A DNA stretch of 64,000 nucleotides from Sellimonas catena (GTDB taxonomy: Bacteria; Bacillota; Clostridia; Lachnospirales; Lachnospiraceae). Location of the stretch: assembly GCF_045063725.1 (NCBI RefSeq), contig NZ_CP173695.1; one strand, written 5' to 3'. Shown piece after piece: positions 8,914-18,003 of this stretch; position 1 is the first letter of the stretch, and each line of letters opens with the position of its first letter. Under the pieces are notes generated by a model that saw nothing but the letters and a program-made list of their open reading frames with translations, made no database searches and was not told where the DNA came from. The translations under genes were made by a program, and so were the position numbers.

Positions 8914-9187
8914 CAATACCGCCTCCTTCTCATATCCTTTAATTGATTTAATTATGTCAGATAATGGTTTTGAATGCGATGCAATTAGTAAATTTATATT
9001 TGAATGCAGTACAAATAAAAATAGAAGATCCTATTTCTCATTCAATCTAAAATCAAATTGTGATTTTATATATTTCTTTTCCATATATTTTGATTTTTTC
9101 TGGCAAGCTCTTGTATAATTTTAGGTTTTTATTTACATAAATGTTTATATTTGTGATTTTAGAGTTTTAAATTCACAAATATAAAAT
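8914..9187. other. AT-rich gene-free stretch ending in the ISLre2 target duplication
   Basis: No ORF with a start and ribosome site is seen apart from the upstream region of the 8,913 gene. The last nine bases (ATATAAAAT, 9179-9187) are the left copy of the target duplication of the first ISLre2 element; the right copy is at 17,921-17,929. Confidence 0.7.
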
Positions 9188-9324
9188 GTTAGTGTATAAT
9201 TATTATTGGCAAAAATAGGAATTTTTCCTAAATAAAAAGGGAAGCAGAGAAAATCCCTACTTCCCAATCATACAGTTTTTCTTTATGATGTTAGTTGCAA
9301 AATAAAACACGTAAAGGAGACTGT

Positions 9325-10388
9325 ATGATGAAATCTATTGTAGAGGAAAAGCTGGTATCTTTCAAGACCCTGGAGCAGAAAGTTTTTGCGTATGTCTGTG
9401 AGTTGGGCAGGATGATCACCCAGGTCATTCTGGAAAACTACGATGATGAACTGGCGAAAGAAAGAGACAAAAAGTTATACAGAGACAAAGGGAAACGGGA
9501 AACTTCGATCAAAACCGTATATGGGGAAGTAACCTATTCCCGAAGAGTCTACCGGACAGAACAGGAGGACGGAAGGATTGCCCATATTTACCTTCTGGAT
9601 CAGGCGATGCAGATGGAGAAGATCGGGCTGATCTCTACCAATCTTGCAGAAAAGATTGCACTGACTGTAACGGAATCCCCATATCGTGTCAGCGCAGAAG
9701 TGATCAGTGATACCTGCGGACAGACGATCAGCCATGGAGGTGTCTGGAACCTGATTCAGGAGCTGGGGGAACGAATCAGCGAAGAAGAGGACTACGCGGT
9801 AAAGCAGATGGAAGCAGACCAGGCAGAAGGAGAAAAGGCAGTCGGGATCCTTTTCGAAGAAATGGATGGCGTATGGCTAAGGATGCAGGATTCCGGACAT
9901 AAGAAGGCGCCAAAACAGGAGATGAAGGTTTTCACGATGTATGAAGGATGGGACAAAGACAGTCCGAAAAGAAGCCGCCTGGTGAATAAGAAGATGTTGG
10001 CCGGAATGGAAAAAAGCAGCCGGTTCCATCAAAAACGGGAGGCGCTGATCGAAAAGATTTACGATGCAGATGAGATTGGCCGGCGGATTCTAAACGGAGA
10101 TGGAGGAAGCTGGATTAAAGAGATCTATGACCCGGAAGCCCTCTTCCAGCTGGACCGGTTCCACATCTATAAGGAGATCAAAAAGAAGATCCGGGATACA
10201 GAAGCCCAGGAACAGATCAAAGAACTTCTGGAGCAGAAGAAAGTAGATGAAATGCTGGAATATATCCAGGTCTATGCCGACAGCATAGAGAGTGATGATC
10301 CGAAAGAAAAAGGGAGCAGGAATGCAAGGGAACTATACAAGTATCTGGGGAATAACCGGGAGGGATTGATCCCGTATCGGGAAAGAGG
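9325..10388 (+). pseudogene. ISLre2 transposase (UPF0236), 5' part
   Basis: About 355 codons of an ISLre2 transposase, identical at protein level to the intact copy at 24,992-26,428 up to IPYRERG. The frame then runs into the inserted element and stops at 10,413 after a few foreign residues (VSQTKGY). The start ATG has a GGAG site. The continuation is at 17,437-17,809. Confidence 0.95.
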
Positions 10389-10764
10389 AGTTTCCCAAAC
10401 AAAAGGATATTAAGAAATAACCTGTGTTTTCCTGCTTGCGAATAAAAGAATAGTGTGATTAAGTTAGAAATACTGCATAAATGTGCTGGTATCTCTTTTT
10501 CGTTGCCTTGAAACAGCAGACTATTTCATTTCTGCTTGATTACTCTAAACTTATCAGGCTGTGGTTTGTCAAGGGCTTGTTGCGTAAGCAATGCTTTGGC
10601 ACCCTTTACAAATTATGGACGGTAAAGTAGCTTTTCAAAAGCAGAAAAAAGTAGTCTTAAGATTTTGAAATATTGTAGCGGGTAGTGGAAAATGGTATAA
10701 TGTGAATACAGAGAAACATATAAATTTGTATTTAACAATCAATAAATTGAGAGGGCTTAATCTT
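10389..10764. other. Gene-free left end of the mobilizable element
   Basis: Holds the recombinase-end repeat, an AT-rich stretch and a 29-bp motif at 10,568-10,596 (GTCAAGGGCTTGTTGCG...) that contains the small hairpin TTGCGTAAGCAA. The same motif, with one mismatch, precedes the second cargo pair at 12,155-12,183. A TATAAT-like box lies at about 10,695. Confidence 0.6.
10568..10596 (+). repeat. Cargo leader repeat, copy 1
   Basis: A 29-bp direct repeat starting GTCAAGGGCTTGTTGCGTAA; 28 of 29 bases match 12,155-12,183. The surrounding 100 bp are also recognisably related, so each cargo pair has the same type of leader. Confidence 0.75.
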
Positions 10765-11499
10765 ATGACTAAACAAAAGAAGGTAATTTGGATAATATTG
10801 GGAATAATTATTTTTGTGTTTAGTGTTTTTCTAGGGCTTGGATATTTAGGTCAAATAACAGGTGGAAATAGTTTAATACAAAGAACAGAAATGAACGATA
10901 AATATGTTCCGGAAGAAATAACAAAATATTATCCAATAGAAGATTTAAACTCAAAAGAAAGTTTACTTTCTGATAAAAATTATGCAAACTCAATACAGGA
11001 TGCTCTGTTAAGTGCCTCTATTGAGTTTGAACAAGGCGAAGAATATAAAACACATATTGATAAGATTATAAAGGAGTTTGAAAACGAAAACTATAAAAGT
11101 GTTTTGTATATATCAGAAAAAAACGATATAGAGTCAAGTTTGACATTTTCAAAATTCAAAATTAAGGAAGTAGATGGTAAAAAGAGATATGCTCATATTA
11201 CAAGTGTACATGAGGTTATAAAGAAAGACCGCCCGTATGACAAAGATACGATGTCGTTACTAAAATCACAGTTAGCATTAAGTGATAGATTGCAAGACTT
11301 AAATATCAGTCCAGACAATAGTCGCTTTTTATATGGATTTGTACATGATGAAGATATTTACAATACAAAAATAGAAAATAAAAAACCCGATGAAATTATT
11401 TATTTTGAACTTTGTGAAAAGCCTTTCTATTTTTGGTATTATGAAAATTTTCAAAGTGATAAATCTGGAAAATCTTTAAGTATAGAAATTGAAAGATAA
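10765..11499 (+). CDS. Membrane-anchored hypothetical protein (cargo)
   Basis: The likely start is the ATG at 10765, which has a GAGAGGG site; an upstream start has none. The 244-residue protein has one N-terminal membrane helix (VIWIILGIIIFVFSVFLGLGY) followed by an extracellular, charged domain with no motif I recognise. It is AT-rich, unlike the conjugation genes. It is followed after 35 bp by the zinc-ribbon membrane protein. Confidence 0.5.
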   Translation: MTKQKKVIWIILGIIIFVFSVFLGLGYLGQITGGNSLIQRTEMNDKYVPEEITKYYPIEDLNSKESLLSDKNYANSIQDALLSASIEFEQGEEYKTHIDKIIKEFENENYKSVLYISEKNDIESSLTFSKFKIKEVDGKKRYAHITSVHEVIKKDRPYDKDTMSLLKSQLALSDRLQDLNISPDNSRFLYGFVHDEDIYNTKIENKKPDEIIYFELCEKPFYFWYYENFQSDKSGKSLSIEIER

Positions 11500-11534
11500 T
11501 AATAGAACAATTCCAGGTTGTAGAGGTGATTAGA

Positions 11535-11843
11535 ATGAAGAAACTATATTGCATGAACTGTGGTACTGAAATAAAAGGAGGAATACCTAACGAATGTTCT
11601 TGTGGAGCTGAATTTGATTTAGCAGATACAAAAAACATAAAAAGAATAATTACAAGCATTATATTCTTTGTAATATTAATGTCTCCACTGCTTATTCTTA
11701 TTCACTTTGGCAGACAATATTTACAAGCGTCAATTATTTTATATGCTTTGCTCCTGATTCTAGGTATTTTTTGGTGTCGTATCGTACAAACTATTTTAGT
11801 TCGTCTTGGGTTAGTAACTATGACGAACATTGAAATTAAATAA
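11535..11843 (+). CDS. Zinc-ribbon membrane protein (cargo)
   Basis: A 102-residue protein with an N-terminal four-cysteine ribbon (CMNC, then CSC) followed by two membrane segments (IITSIIFFVILMSPLLILIHF and IILYALLLILGIFWC). The ATG at 11535 has a GAGGTG site. Such fusions often act as small membrane sensors, but no function is known here. It is paired with the gene before it. Confidence 0.5.
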   Translation: MKKLYCMNCGTEIKGGIPNECSCGAEFDLADTKNIKRIITSIIFFVILMSPLLILIHFGRQYLQASIILYALLLILGIFWCRIVQTILVRLGLVTMTNIEIK

Positions 11844-12330
11844 CAACAATAACATCTTCACAACTCTACTGAGCAGGAAATCTGAAAAGGTCTCCTGCTT
11901 TTTTATACCAAAAAGATTAAAAATCCTATTATCCGCATAAACGCAGGAACTTTAAGCAATATGAATGAAAATACAAAAGAAATTTACCACTAATTTACTA
12001 CGATTGAAAGAACCTTGATACGACAAAGAAAATAGCATAAAGAAAAGCAAAATGGCATTTCATACAAAATATGAGATGTTTTTTTGTTGCTGTAACACAG
12101 CACAATTTGTTCTTTTTTCTGCTTGACTATCTTTCATTTTTTAGAGCATGAATTGTCAAGAGCTTGTTGCGTAAGCAATGCTTGCACTCTTGATAAGGCA
12201 TGGGATAAAAAATATTTTGACAGATAGCAGAAAAGTAATGACATGTGAGTTCTATAAATGATATAATAAATTATCAGATAAAAAATCAATCGGTTAACAA
12301 TTTGCAAAGAAATTTCTAGGAGAAAAGAGT
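11844..12330. other. Gene-free leader between cargo pairs
   Basis: No ORF is supported. The stretch contains the second copy of the 29-bp leader repeat (12,155-12,183) and a TATAAT-like box near 12,260, so it probably drives the next gene pair. Confidence 0.6.
12155..12183 (+). repeat. Cargo leader repeat, copy 2
   Basis: Starts GTCAAGAGCTTGTTGCGTAA and differs by one base from the copy at 10,568-10,596. Confidence 0.75.
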
Positions 12331-12795
12331 ATGGGGAGAATAATTATGGTTTTATATATGGAAGCTTTATTGTTATCTGTTCTTACAATATGGTTTTTAT
12401 ATCACATAATAAAAAAGAAAAAAATCTTTCGTTGGGAAAATGCTCCATTGGACATGAGAGATTTTGTAAAGAGAAATGAAAAAAGGATGAATATGATTTC
12501 AAATGGTATTATAGGTATCATTTTGATTCCTGCGTTTTTGCGGGTAGTTCTTCCTGCTGTACAGGATTTTCCAAACATAAATTCTGGCAATTATCTTGAA
12601 GTAGAGGGAACAGTAACATCTTGGAATTATAGTGATGAAGATAAAAACAAAACAAGAGCTATTGGAATTATGGATAATAAAACTAAAAAAGAAATATTTG
12701 TAACTGTTTATAGTAAAGGAATACAAAAGGGGGAATATCTGAGAGTTAGATATTTACCTAATAGTAGATATGGAGAGATTAAGGAGAATAAGTGA
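12331..12795 (+). CDS. Membrane protein, possibly DUF3592-like (cargo)
   Basis: A 154-residue protein with two hydrophobic helices (about residues 7-25 and 58-75) flanking a basic loop, then a beta-rich tail (YLEVEGTVTSWNY ... GEYLRVRYLPNSRYGEI). The layout of helices around an OB-like tail recalls DUF3592 proteins. The ATG has a GGAG site. Its stop codon overlaps the start region of the next gene, so the two are translationally coupled. Confidence 0.45.
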   Translation: MGRIIMVLYMEALLLSVLTIWFLYHIIKKKKIFRWENAPLDMRDFVKRNEKRMNMISNGIIGIILIPAFLRVVLPAVQDFPNINSGNYLEVEGTVTSWNYSDEDKNKTRAIGIMDNKTKKEIFVTVYSKGIQKGEYLRVRYLPNSRYGEIKENK

Positions 12796-13286
12796 TGAAA
12801 ATAATAGGATTATTTTTTATGACATTAGTATTTGGAATAATATCTATGATAACAAGCAAAAAGTATAAATTGCAAGGGGATTTAAAAGAATTATGCTTTC
12901 CACCTGTATTTTCTAAAATTTTATATGGGTGTTTCATTATTTCTATGATATGTTCAGTGGTTATTATATATTTATGGCAAGATACTGGTATTACTATTTT
13001 GTTTTTGGTTATGGGGATTATTAGTGCTTTTACTGCATGGGCAATCAGTAAATATAAAATAATTATAGAAGAACAGGAATTGATTGTTATTTACCCTATG
13101 AAGAAAAGAAAGATTTCAATTACAAAAATAGAATATATTGAAATCAGTACAAGCGGTAGTATAAAAATCATAGTGCAGAACGAGAAAAAAATAAATTTAG
13201 ATGCAATGCTAATAGGGACTGAGTCTTTTATAGAATACATGAAGAAAAATGGAGTACCTATACAAGAAAATAAAGGAAATGATTAA
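12795..13286 (+). CDS. Membrane protein with PH-like C-terminal domain (cargo)
   Basis: About 163 residues. It has three to four hydrophobic segments, with TMs at about 5-20, 43-62 and 67-85, followed by a short beta-rich domain (YKIIIEEQELIVIYPMKKRKISITKIEYIEIS) that resembles bacterial PH-like domains of membrane proteins. It starts at the ATG overlapping the previous stop. Function unknown. Confidence 0.45.
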   Translation: MKIIGLFFMTLVFGIISMITSKKYKLQGDLKELCFPPVFSKILYGCFIISMICSVVIIYLWQDTGITILFLVMGIISAFTAWAISKYKIIIEEQELIVIYPMKKRKISITKIEYIEISTSGSIKIIVQNEKKINLDAMLIGTESFIEYMKKNGVPIQENKGND

Positions 13287-13287
13287 A

Positions 13288-13426
13288 CAGACGGAGTGAT
13301 CCAGACACGGTGGCAGGAAAATCTCTCAGATTTTTCTGCCATGTCTTGCAAGTGGCTGGTTCACTTCGTCTGTGAGCGAGCCTGTGGCGAGCGAAGATTA
13401 AGCCCCCGTTATCTAACAGGGGGGTA
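13288..13426 (+). other. Candidate transfer origin: nested hairpin plus Tn916-like inverted repeat
   Basis: An outer stem (CAGACGGAGTGA at 13288-13299 with TCACTTCGTCTG at 13361-13372) encloses an inner 13-bp stem (GGCAGGAAAATCT / AGATTTTTCTGCC). Thirty bases further on is CCCCCGTTATCTAACAGGGG, continuing GGTAC (13403-13426). As I recall, the transfer origin of Tn916 contains a very similar C-run / TATCTAACA / G-run repeat. The position just upstream of the MobT-like gene fits an oriT. Confidence 0.6.
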
Positions 13427-13627
13427 CTATTACAAAAGACAAGAGCAAAAACAAATACAAAACTGCTGATATGCAACGATTTATAAGGTTATAAGAACTT
13501 ATTTCACTTCACACCCTATTTTTTCTACCCGACAGGTCTAAAACAGCATATCAATAGAAAATAAATATAAGATACAAGGTGTATGCTCCTATGAGTATAT
13601 GCCTTTTTTTGATTGGAGGAATAAAGC

Positions 13628-14794
13628 ATGAATGATATAAAATTTATTGAAACATTAAAGCAAAAGAGAAATGCCTGTGATTACTCGCAATCACGACTGG
13701 CACAGGAACTACAAATCAGCAGGCAGAACTTAAATGAAATTGAAAACGGAAAAACAAAAGCCAGTAAAGAAATGAAACATATACTTTTGCATTATCTTGA
13801 TTATTGTAATTGTACTCAGCCTTTCACTTTAACGATTGACTATCTGCGTGTTCGTTTTCCTACCACAGACGCATTGGAAATTATAAAAAATATACTGGCA
13901 ATGAAGAGCGAATATTTTATCCATGAAGATTATGGAATGTATGGTTATGAAGAACAGTATGTCTATGGGGATATTAGTGTAAATGCTTCTAAAGATAGTT
14001 CTATGGGTGTTTTATTGGAATTAAGAGGTATGGGGTGTCGGAACTTGGAATATGTTTTACAGGCAAGAGGGATAGACTGGTATTGCTTTTTAAGCTGTTG
14101 TATAGATTATCAAGGTGTTTTTAAACGCATAGATTTGGCAGTCAATGATATGGGTGGATTGCTGGATATAGAAATTCTAAGAGAACGCTATTATGCCAAC
14201 AAGGTATGGAAACGTTCAAGAACCCATGAAGCAGTAGACAGCGGAAAATTATCGGGTACAAATGGAGATACTGCAAAAACTTTTTATATCGGTTCAAAGA
14301 ATAGTTCTATCTACTTTTGCCTATATGAAAAAGAAAAGGAACAAAAAAGCAAAGGCATAAAAACAGACATTAAGAACCGCTTTGAAATTCGTTTGAAAAA
14401 TGAAAAAGCAGGACAAACGATAGAACAATTTGTTTTTTCAAGAAATCCCGAACAGACCATAGCGAACCTTATTCTCACACAGATAGATTTTCCCGATTAT
14501 ATTTTATGGGATATATTTTTAGATAATGTAATGACTTCACTTCCATTTGTTATGACACCTGTCGCAGTCAATATGGATAAAACAAAACGCTGGTTAGAAA
14601 GACAGGTAATGCCCTCTTTATTGATGATAAAAGAGATTGAAAAGAAAACAGGGGCAAATTATCTGGAAGAAATCGACAGACATACAAGACTAACAGAAAA
14701 GCAGGAATTAAAAATCAAACAAATGACAACAGACATAGCAGATATGATTGAGAAAGATACCGCTGTTCCACAAGGGAATGACGGTATTTTTTAA
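13628..14794 (+). CDS. MobT / Tn916-Orf20-like Rep_trans-family relaxase with N-terminal HTH
   Basis: A 388-residue protein. Residues about 15-50 form a helix-turn-helix (SRLAQELQISRQNLNEIENG). The body matches the Rep_trans family (LTIDYLRVRFP; YGDISVNASK; LELRGMGCRNLEYVL; RIDLAVNDMGG; FEIRLKNEKAGQTIE), which includes plasmid rolling-circle initiators and MobT of Tn916-type elements. It should nick the nearby origin for mobilization and possibly for replication of the circular form. The ATG follows GGAGG. It lies between the oriT candidate and the repeat-rich region. Confidence 0.75.
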   Translation: MNDIKFIETLKQKRNACDYSQSRLAQELQISRQNLNEIENGKTKASKEMKHILLHYLDYCNCTQPFTLTIDYLRVRFPTTDALEIIKNILAMKSEYFIHEDYGMYGYEEQYVYGDISVNASKDSSMGVLLELRGMGCRNLEYVLQARGIDWYCFLSCCIDYQGVFKRIDLAVNDMGGLLDIEILRERYYANKVWKRSRTHEAVDSGKLSGTNGDTAKTFYIGSKNSSIYFCLYEKEKEQKSKGIKTDIKNRFEIRLKNEKAGQTIEQFVFSRNPEQTIANLILTQIDFPDYILWDIFLDNVMTSLPFVMTPVAVNMDKTKRWLERQVMPSLLMIKEIEKKTGANYLEEIDRHTRLTEKQELKIKQMTTDIADMIEKDTAVPQGNDGIF

Positions 14795-15447
14795 TTTCTT
14801 CAAAAAATCTGCAACAAAACGGTTACTTGCGTACAGATATGGTGCAAGGAAAGGAAATCTGACTTTTTTTGAAAACAGGTCATTAAATCGGTGGTTGCTG
14901 TCCCTATATGATGTGAAAGAAGAAACGATTTTCAATTTCAACTTAACAATCCGTAGTTTCCGTTCCCTATATGGAGCAAAGAAAATCTTTCATTCCATAG
15001 TTGGTAGTAATAGTGTTGCATGGGTAGTTAGGGTGTGAAAAGAAAATCAGATTTTTTCATCACCAACTTAGCAGAATGACACTTTCTTTCCCTATATGGT
15101 GCAGGAAAAGAGAAAAGTTTTGAAGATTGGTTACGCTTCTGCTCTTTTCCAACGCGGTATATTAGGAAAGACGATTTTCTTCTTTCATGTTCTTTGACAA
15201 CTGAATAAAGCAATTTAATACGTTTGACAGACAGCGAGCCGTTGAAACAGATACGCCATGACCTTTTCCCTGCTAAAGTGAGCGAGCCTTATCTGTGTTC
15301 CTGTAAGAAACTTGTCCTTTCCTACCGCCATGACCTGTCCTGTCTGATAATGATACTCCCGTACAGCCACAGCTTGAGCGTTCAGAGCGTCGCACGCAAT
15401 GGGTACGGCTACATAAGAACTATGCAGAGGTGGAACTCCTGTGGGCT
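14795..15447. other. Repeat-rich non-coding region of the mobilizable element
   Basis: No convincing gene. It contains four copies of a motif close to TTCCCTATATGGTGCAAGAA (see repeat entry) and a conserved-looking GTTCTTTGACAACTGAATA stretch near 15,190-15,208, followed by GC-richer DNA with short in-frame stretches (...QWVRLHKNYAEVELLW) that look like the decayed end of a small gene. Confidence 0.5.
14831..15110 (+). repeat. Four spaced copies of a CCCTATATGG motif
   Basis: Copies start at about 14,831 (ACAGATATGGTGCAAGGAAA), 14,901 (TCCCTATATGATGTGAAAGA), 14,963 (TTCCCTATATGGAGCAAAGA) and 15,087 (TTCCCTATATGGTGCAGGAA). Spacing is 60-125 bp. They are not in an ORF and might be iteron-like protein sites or repeated small RNA elements. 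Confidence 0.65.
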
Positions 15448-15675
15448 ATGACAAAAGCCGTTGAATTGCTTAGAAAAGATTTTTACAGAAAGGGGGTATG
15501 TGTTATTGCTGATATTGTAAAAACAAGGCAGGAAAAGACAGATAATAAGCGTGGCATTGGCAACAGAGGAAAAACAAAGATTGTTGTAAAAGAGCATTTT
15601 TCCGAAAAGGGAAAGACAATGGAAGAACTTCTGACGGATGTTATGCTGGAAAAAGCAAAGCAGACAATCGCATAA
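15448..15675 (+). CDS. TnpW-like transposon accessory protein
   Basis: The C-terminal 55 residues (GKTKIVVKEHFSEKGKTMEELL) resemble TnpW-type small proteins encoded beside large serine recombinases. The frame is open back to a GTG at 15,430 and an ATG at 15,448, but the only good ribosome site (AAAGGGGG at 15,489-15,496) points to an ATT codon at 15,505, which would give the usual 56-residue length. It precedes the recombinase gene by about 110 bp. Confidence 0.5.
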   Translation: MTKAVELLRKDFYRKGVCVIADIVKTRQEKTDNKRGIGNRGKTKIVVKEHFSEKGKTMEELLTDVMLEKAKQTIA

Positions 15676-15786
15676 AATCGGTGCAGTTGTAAGAAATAGA
15701 TTGAATGACAAAAAGTACCCGTGTTATACTTTACTTGCAAGCAGGTATTGTAAACACGGGTTAGTTATAAAGGAGGATAACTGACA

Positions 15787-17400
15787 ATGAAACAACAGAT
15801 TTACAATACTGCACTTTATCTTAGGTTAAGCCGAGATGATGAATTACAGGGCGAAAGTTCCAGCATTACCACACAAAGAAGTATGTTGCGTCTATATGCA
15901 AAAGAACATCATTTGAATGTGATTGATGAGTATATTGATGACGGCTGGTCGGGAACAAATTTTGAAAGACCGAGTTTCCAGAGAATGATTGAAGATATAG
16001 AGGCAGGAAAAATCAACTGTGTTGTAACGAAAGACCTTTCCCGACTTGGCAGAAATTATATTATGACAGGACAATATACAGAATTGTATTTTCCCAGCCA
16101 TAATGTCCGTTACATAGCGATTGACGACGGTGTAGACAGCGAAAAAGGCGAAAGTGAGATTGCACCATTTAAGAATATCATCAATGAATGGGTGGCAAGA
16201 GATACAAGCCGTAAAGTGAAATCTGCATTTAAGACAAAATTTGCAGAGGGTGCGTATTATGGGGCTTATGCTCCGTTAGGATATAAGAAACACCCCGACA
16301 TCAAAGGAAAACTGCTGGTTGATGAGGAAACAAAATGGATTGTTGAAAAAATCTTCTCCCTAGCCTATCAAGGTTACGGTAGTGCCAAAATCACAAAGGT
16401 ACTGCGAGAAGAAAAAGTTCCGACAGCGTCTTGGCTGAATTTTACAAGGTATGGTACTTTTGCACATATCTTTGAGGGAAAGCCCGACAGCAAGCGTTAT
16501 GAATGGACGATTGCTCATGTTAAGGCAATTTTAAAAAGTGAAGTCTATATCGGCAACAGCGTTCATAATCGACAGTCAACTATTTCTTTCAAAAGCAAGA
16601 AGAAAGTACGAAAACCCGAAAGTGAATGGTTTCGAGTAGAAAACACGCATGAGCCGATTATTGACAAAGAAGTATTCTATCGTGTGCAGGAACAGATAAA
16701 ATCAAGGCGTAGACAGACAAAGGAAAAAGCAACGCCGATATTTGCAGGGCTTGTCAAGTGTGCGGATTGTGGCTGGTCTATGCGGTTTGCGACAAATAAG
16801 GCAAATAAAACGCCTTACAGTTATTATGCTTGCAGTTACTACGGACAGTTTGGAAAAGGTACTTGTTCTATGCACTATATCCGTTATGATGTGTTGTATC
16901 AAGCAGTATTGGAACGATTGCAATATTGGACTAAGGCAGTACAGCAGGACGAAGAAAAGGTGGTGAATAAGATACAAAAGGCTGGCAATGCAGAGCGAAT
17001 ACGGGCAAAGAAGAAAAAGGCAAGTGCTTTGAAGAAAGCCGAGAACCGACAAAATGAGATTGACCGCTTGTTTGCGAAAATGTATGAAGATAGAGCCTGT
17101 GAGAAGATAACGGAACGAAACTTCATCATGCTGTCGGGGAAATATCAAAAGGAGCAGATAGAACTGGAACAGCAGATAACCAACCTAAGAGAAGAATTAA
17201 GTAAAATGGAACAGGATATGATAGGTGCTGAAAAGTGGATTGAGTTAATCAAGGAGTATTCCGTACCAAAGGAACTGACAGCACCGTTATTAAATGCAAT
17301 GATAGAAAAAATCCTTATTCACGAAGCAACAACGAATGAGGACAATGAAAGAATACAGGAAATAGAGATATACTACCGATTTATTGGAAAAGTAGACTGA
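15787..17400 (+). CDS. Large serine recombinase (TnpX/TndX type)
   Basis: A 537-residue site-specific recombinase. The resolvase domain carries the catalytic serine in LYLRLSRDDE (Ser15) and the arginine cluster near DLSRLGRNY. A recombinase domain follows, then a zinc ribbon (CADCGW ... CSYYG ... C) and a long coiled coil (about 370-490). It should excise and insert the element at GG dinucleotides. The ATG has a GGAGG site. It is the last gene of the element, as in Tn4451/Tn5397-type transposons. Confidence 0.93.
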   Translation: MKQQIYNTALYLRLSRDDELQGESSSITTQRSMLRLYAKEHHLNVIDEYIDDGWSGTNFERPSFQRMIEDIEAGKINCVVTKDLSRLGRNYIMTGQYTELYFPSHNVRYIAIDDGVDSEKGESEIAPFKNIINEWVARDTSRKVKSAFKTKFAEGAYYGAYAPLGYKKHPDIKGKLLVDEETKWIVEKIFSLAYQGYGSAKITKVLREEKVPTASWLNFTRYGTFAHIFEGKPDSKRYEWTIAHVKAILKSEVYIGNSVHNRQSTISFKSKKKVRKPESEWFRVENTHEPIIDKEVFYRVQEQIKSRRRQTKEKATPIFAGLVKCADCGWSMRFATNKANKTPYSYYACSYYGQFGKGTCSMHYIRYDVLYQAVLERLQYWTKAVQQDEEKVVNKIQKAGNAERIRAKKKKASALKKAENRQNEIDRLFAKMYEDRACEKITERNFIMLSGKYQKEQIELEQQITNLREELSKMEQDMIGAEKWIELIKEYSVPKELTAPLLNAMIEKILIHEATTNEDNERIQEIEIYYRFIGKVD

Positions 17401-17436
17401 TAAATAGGGTTCATATCTTTAACTAAGGGAAACTGG

Positions 17437-17809
17437 GATTGAGCTGCCTGAAGCACCGGAGGGGATCGTGTATAAGAATATGGGAGTGCAGGAGAACCAG
17501 AACTGTACGGCGATCACCATGCGGATGAAGCACCGGAGGATGAGATGGTCCGTGCATGGGGCGAATAACATGGCGAAAGCCCTGTACCGGAAAGAGAACA
17601 GGGAACTGATCGATACAATTGAACGGTATACGGATGGAGAAATATTCACCATGCAGATGGAAGAAATCGTCAAAACGCTGAGCGCGGCGAGAGCGCCAAA
17701 GAAGGATGGAAAAGGGAATCCATATGTAGAGACGATTACGCATCATATGCCGCTATTGGACGCAATGCGGACAGCATCGAGGAAAGCCCTTGCAAGAGCA
17801 TTCTGTTAA
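17437..17809 (+). pseudogene. ISLre2 transposase, 3' part
   Basis: Continues the transposase cut at 10,388: IELPEAPEGIVYKNMGVQENQN onward, identical to the C-terminal 124 residues of the intact copy 2. It has no start of its own and is part of the broken gene. Confidence 0.95.
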
Positions 17810-17936
17810 AAAGAAACATAAAATGATCAGATAAAGTCCGAGCTGAATTGTCTGAAAATAAAAGAAATAAACTGATATCAAAAAAAGAAGAAAAAGTGCC
17901 AACGATTACTTGACACATACATATAAAATCCACCAA

Positions 17937-17965
17937 TTGAAACCTTTTATCATGTATGATATACT
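17937..17965 (+). promoter_or_regulatory. Promoter of the HTH/YbaK gene
   Basis: TTGAAA and TATACT with 17-bp spacing, 39 bp before the start codon. It lies just to the right of the ISLre2 end and its target duplication, so the IS landed immediately upstream of it without cutting it. Confidence 0.75.
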
Positions 17966-18003
17966 TAAAAATATACAAACCATTTAATTAAAGGAATATA
18001 ATC

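Larger units (their letters stand above)
10387..17436 (+). mobile_element. Serine-recombinase mobilizable element inserted in ISLre2
   Basis: Comparison with the intact IS places the left junction after AAAGAGG and the right junction before GGGATTGAG, with only the dinucleotide GG shared, as expected for a large serine recombinase. The element ends are short inverted repeats, AGTTTCCC on the left and GGGAAACT on the right. Content in order: two cargo gene pairs, an oriT-like region, a MobT/Orf20-like gene, a repeat-rich non-coding stretch, a TnpW-like gene and the recombinase. It lacks mating-channel genes, so it would need a helper element. Confidence 0.87.
9188..17920 (+). mobile_element. 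ISLre2-family IS, copy 1, split by a 7-kb mobilizable element
   Basis: The left end begins GTTAGTGTATAATTATT and the right end, read on the other strand, begins GTATGTGTCAAGTAATC; they are imperfect inverted repeats ending in GTTGGCA/ATTGGCA. Perfect 9-bp ATATAAAAT duplications flank the element. The transposase gene is cut at 10,388 and resumes at 17,437. Without the insert the IS would be about 1,685 bp, the same as copy 2. Confidence 0.93.

Noticed and set aside
10385..17438. A GA crossover dinucleotide, as in Tn4451 and Tn5397
   Set aside because: Using intact copy 2 as the empty site, GA leaves one base unaccounted for on the left; GG fits both junctions.
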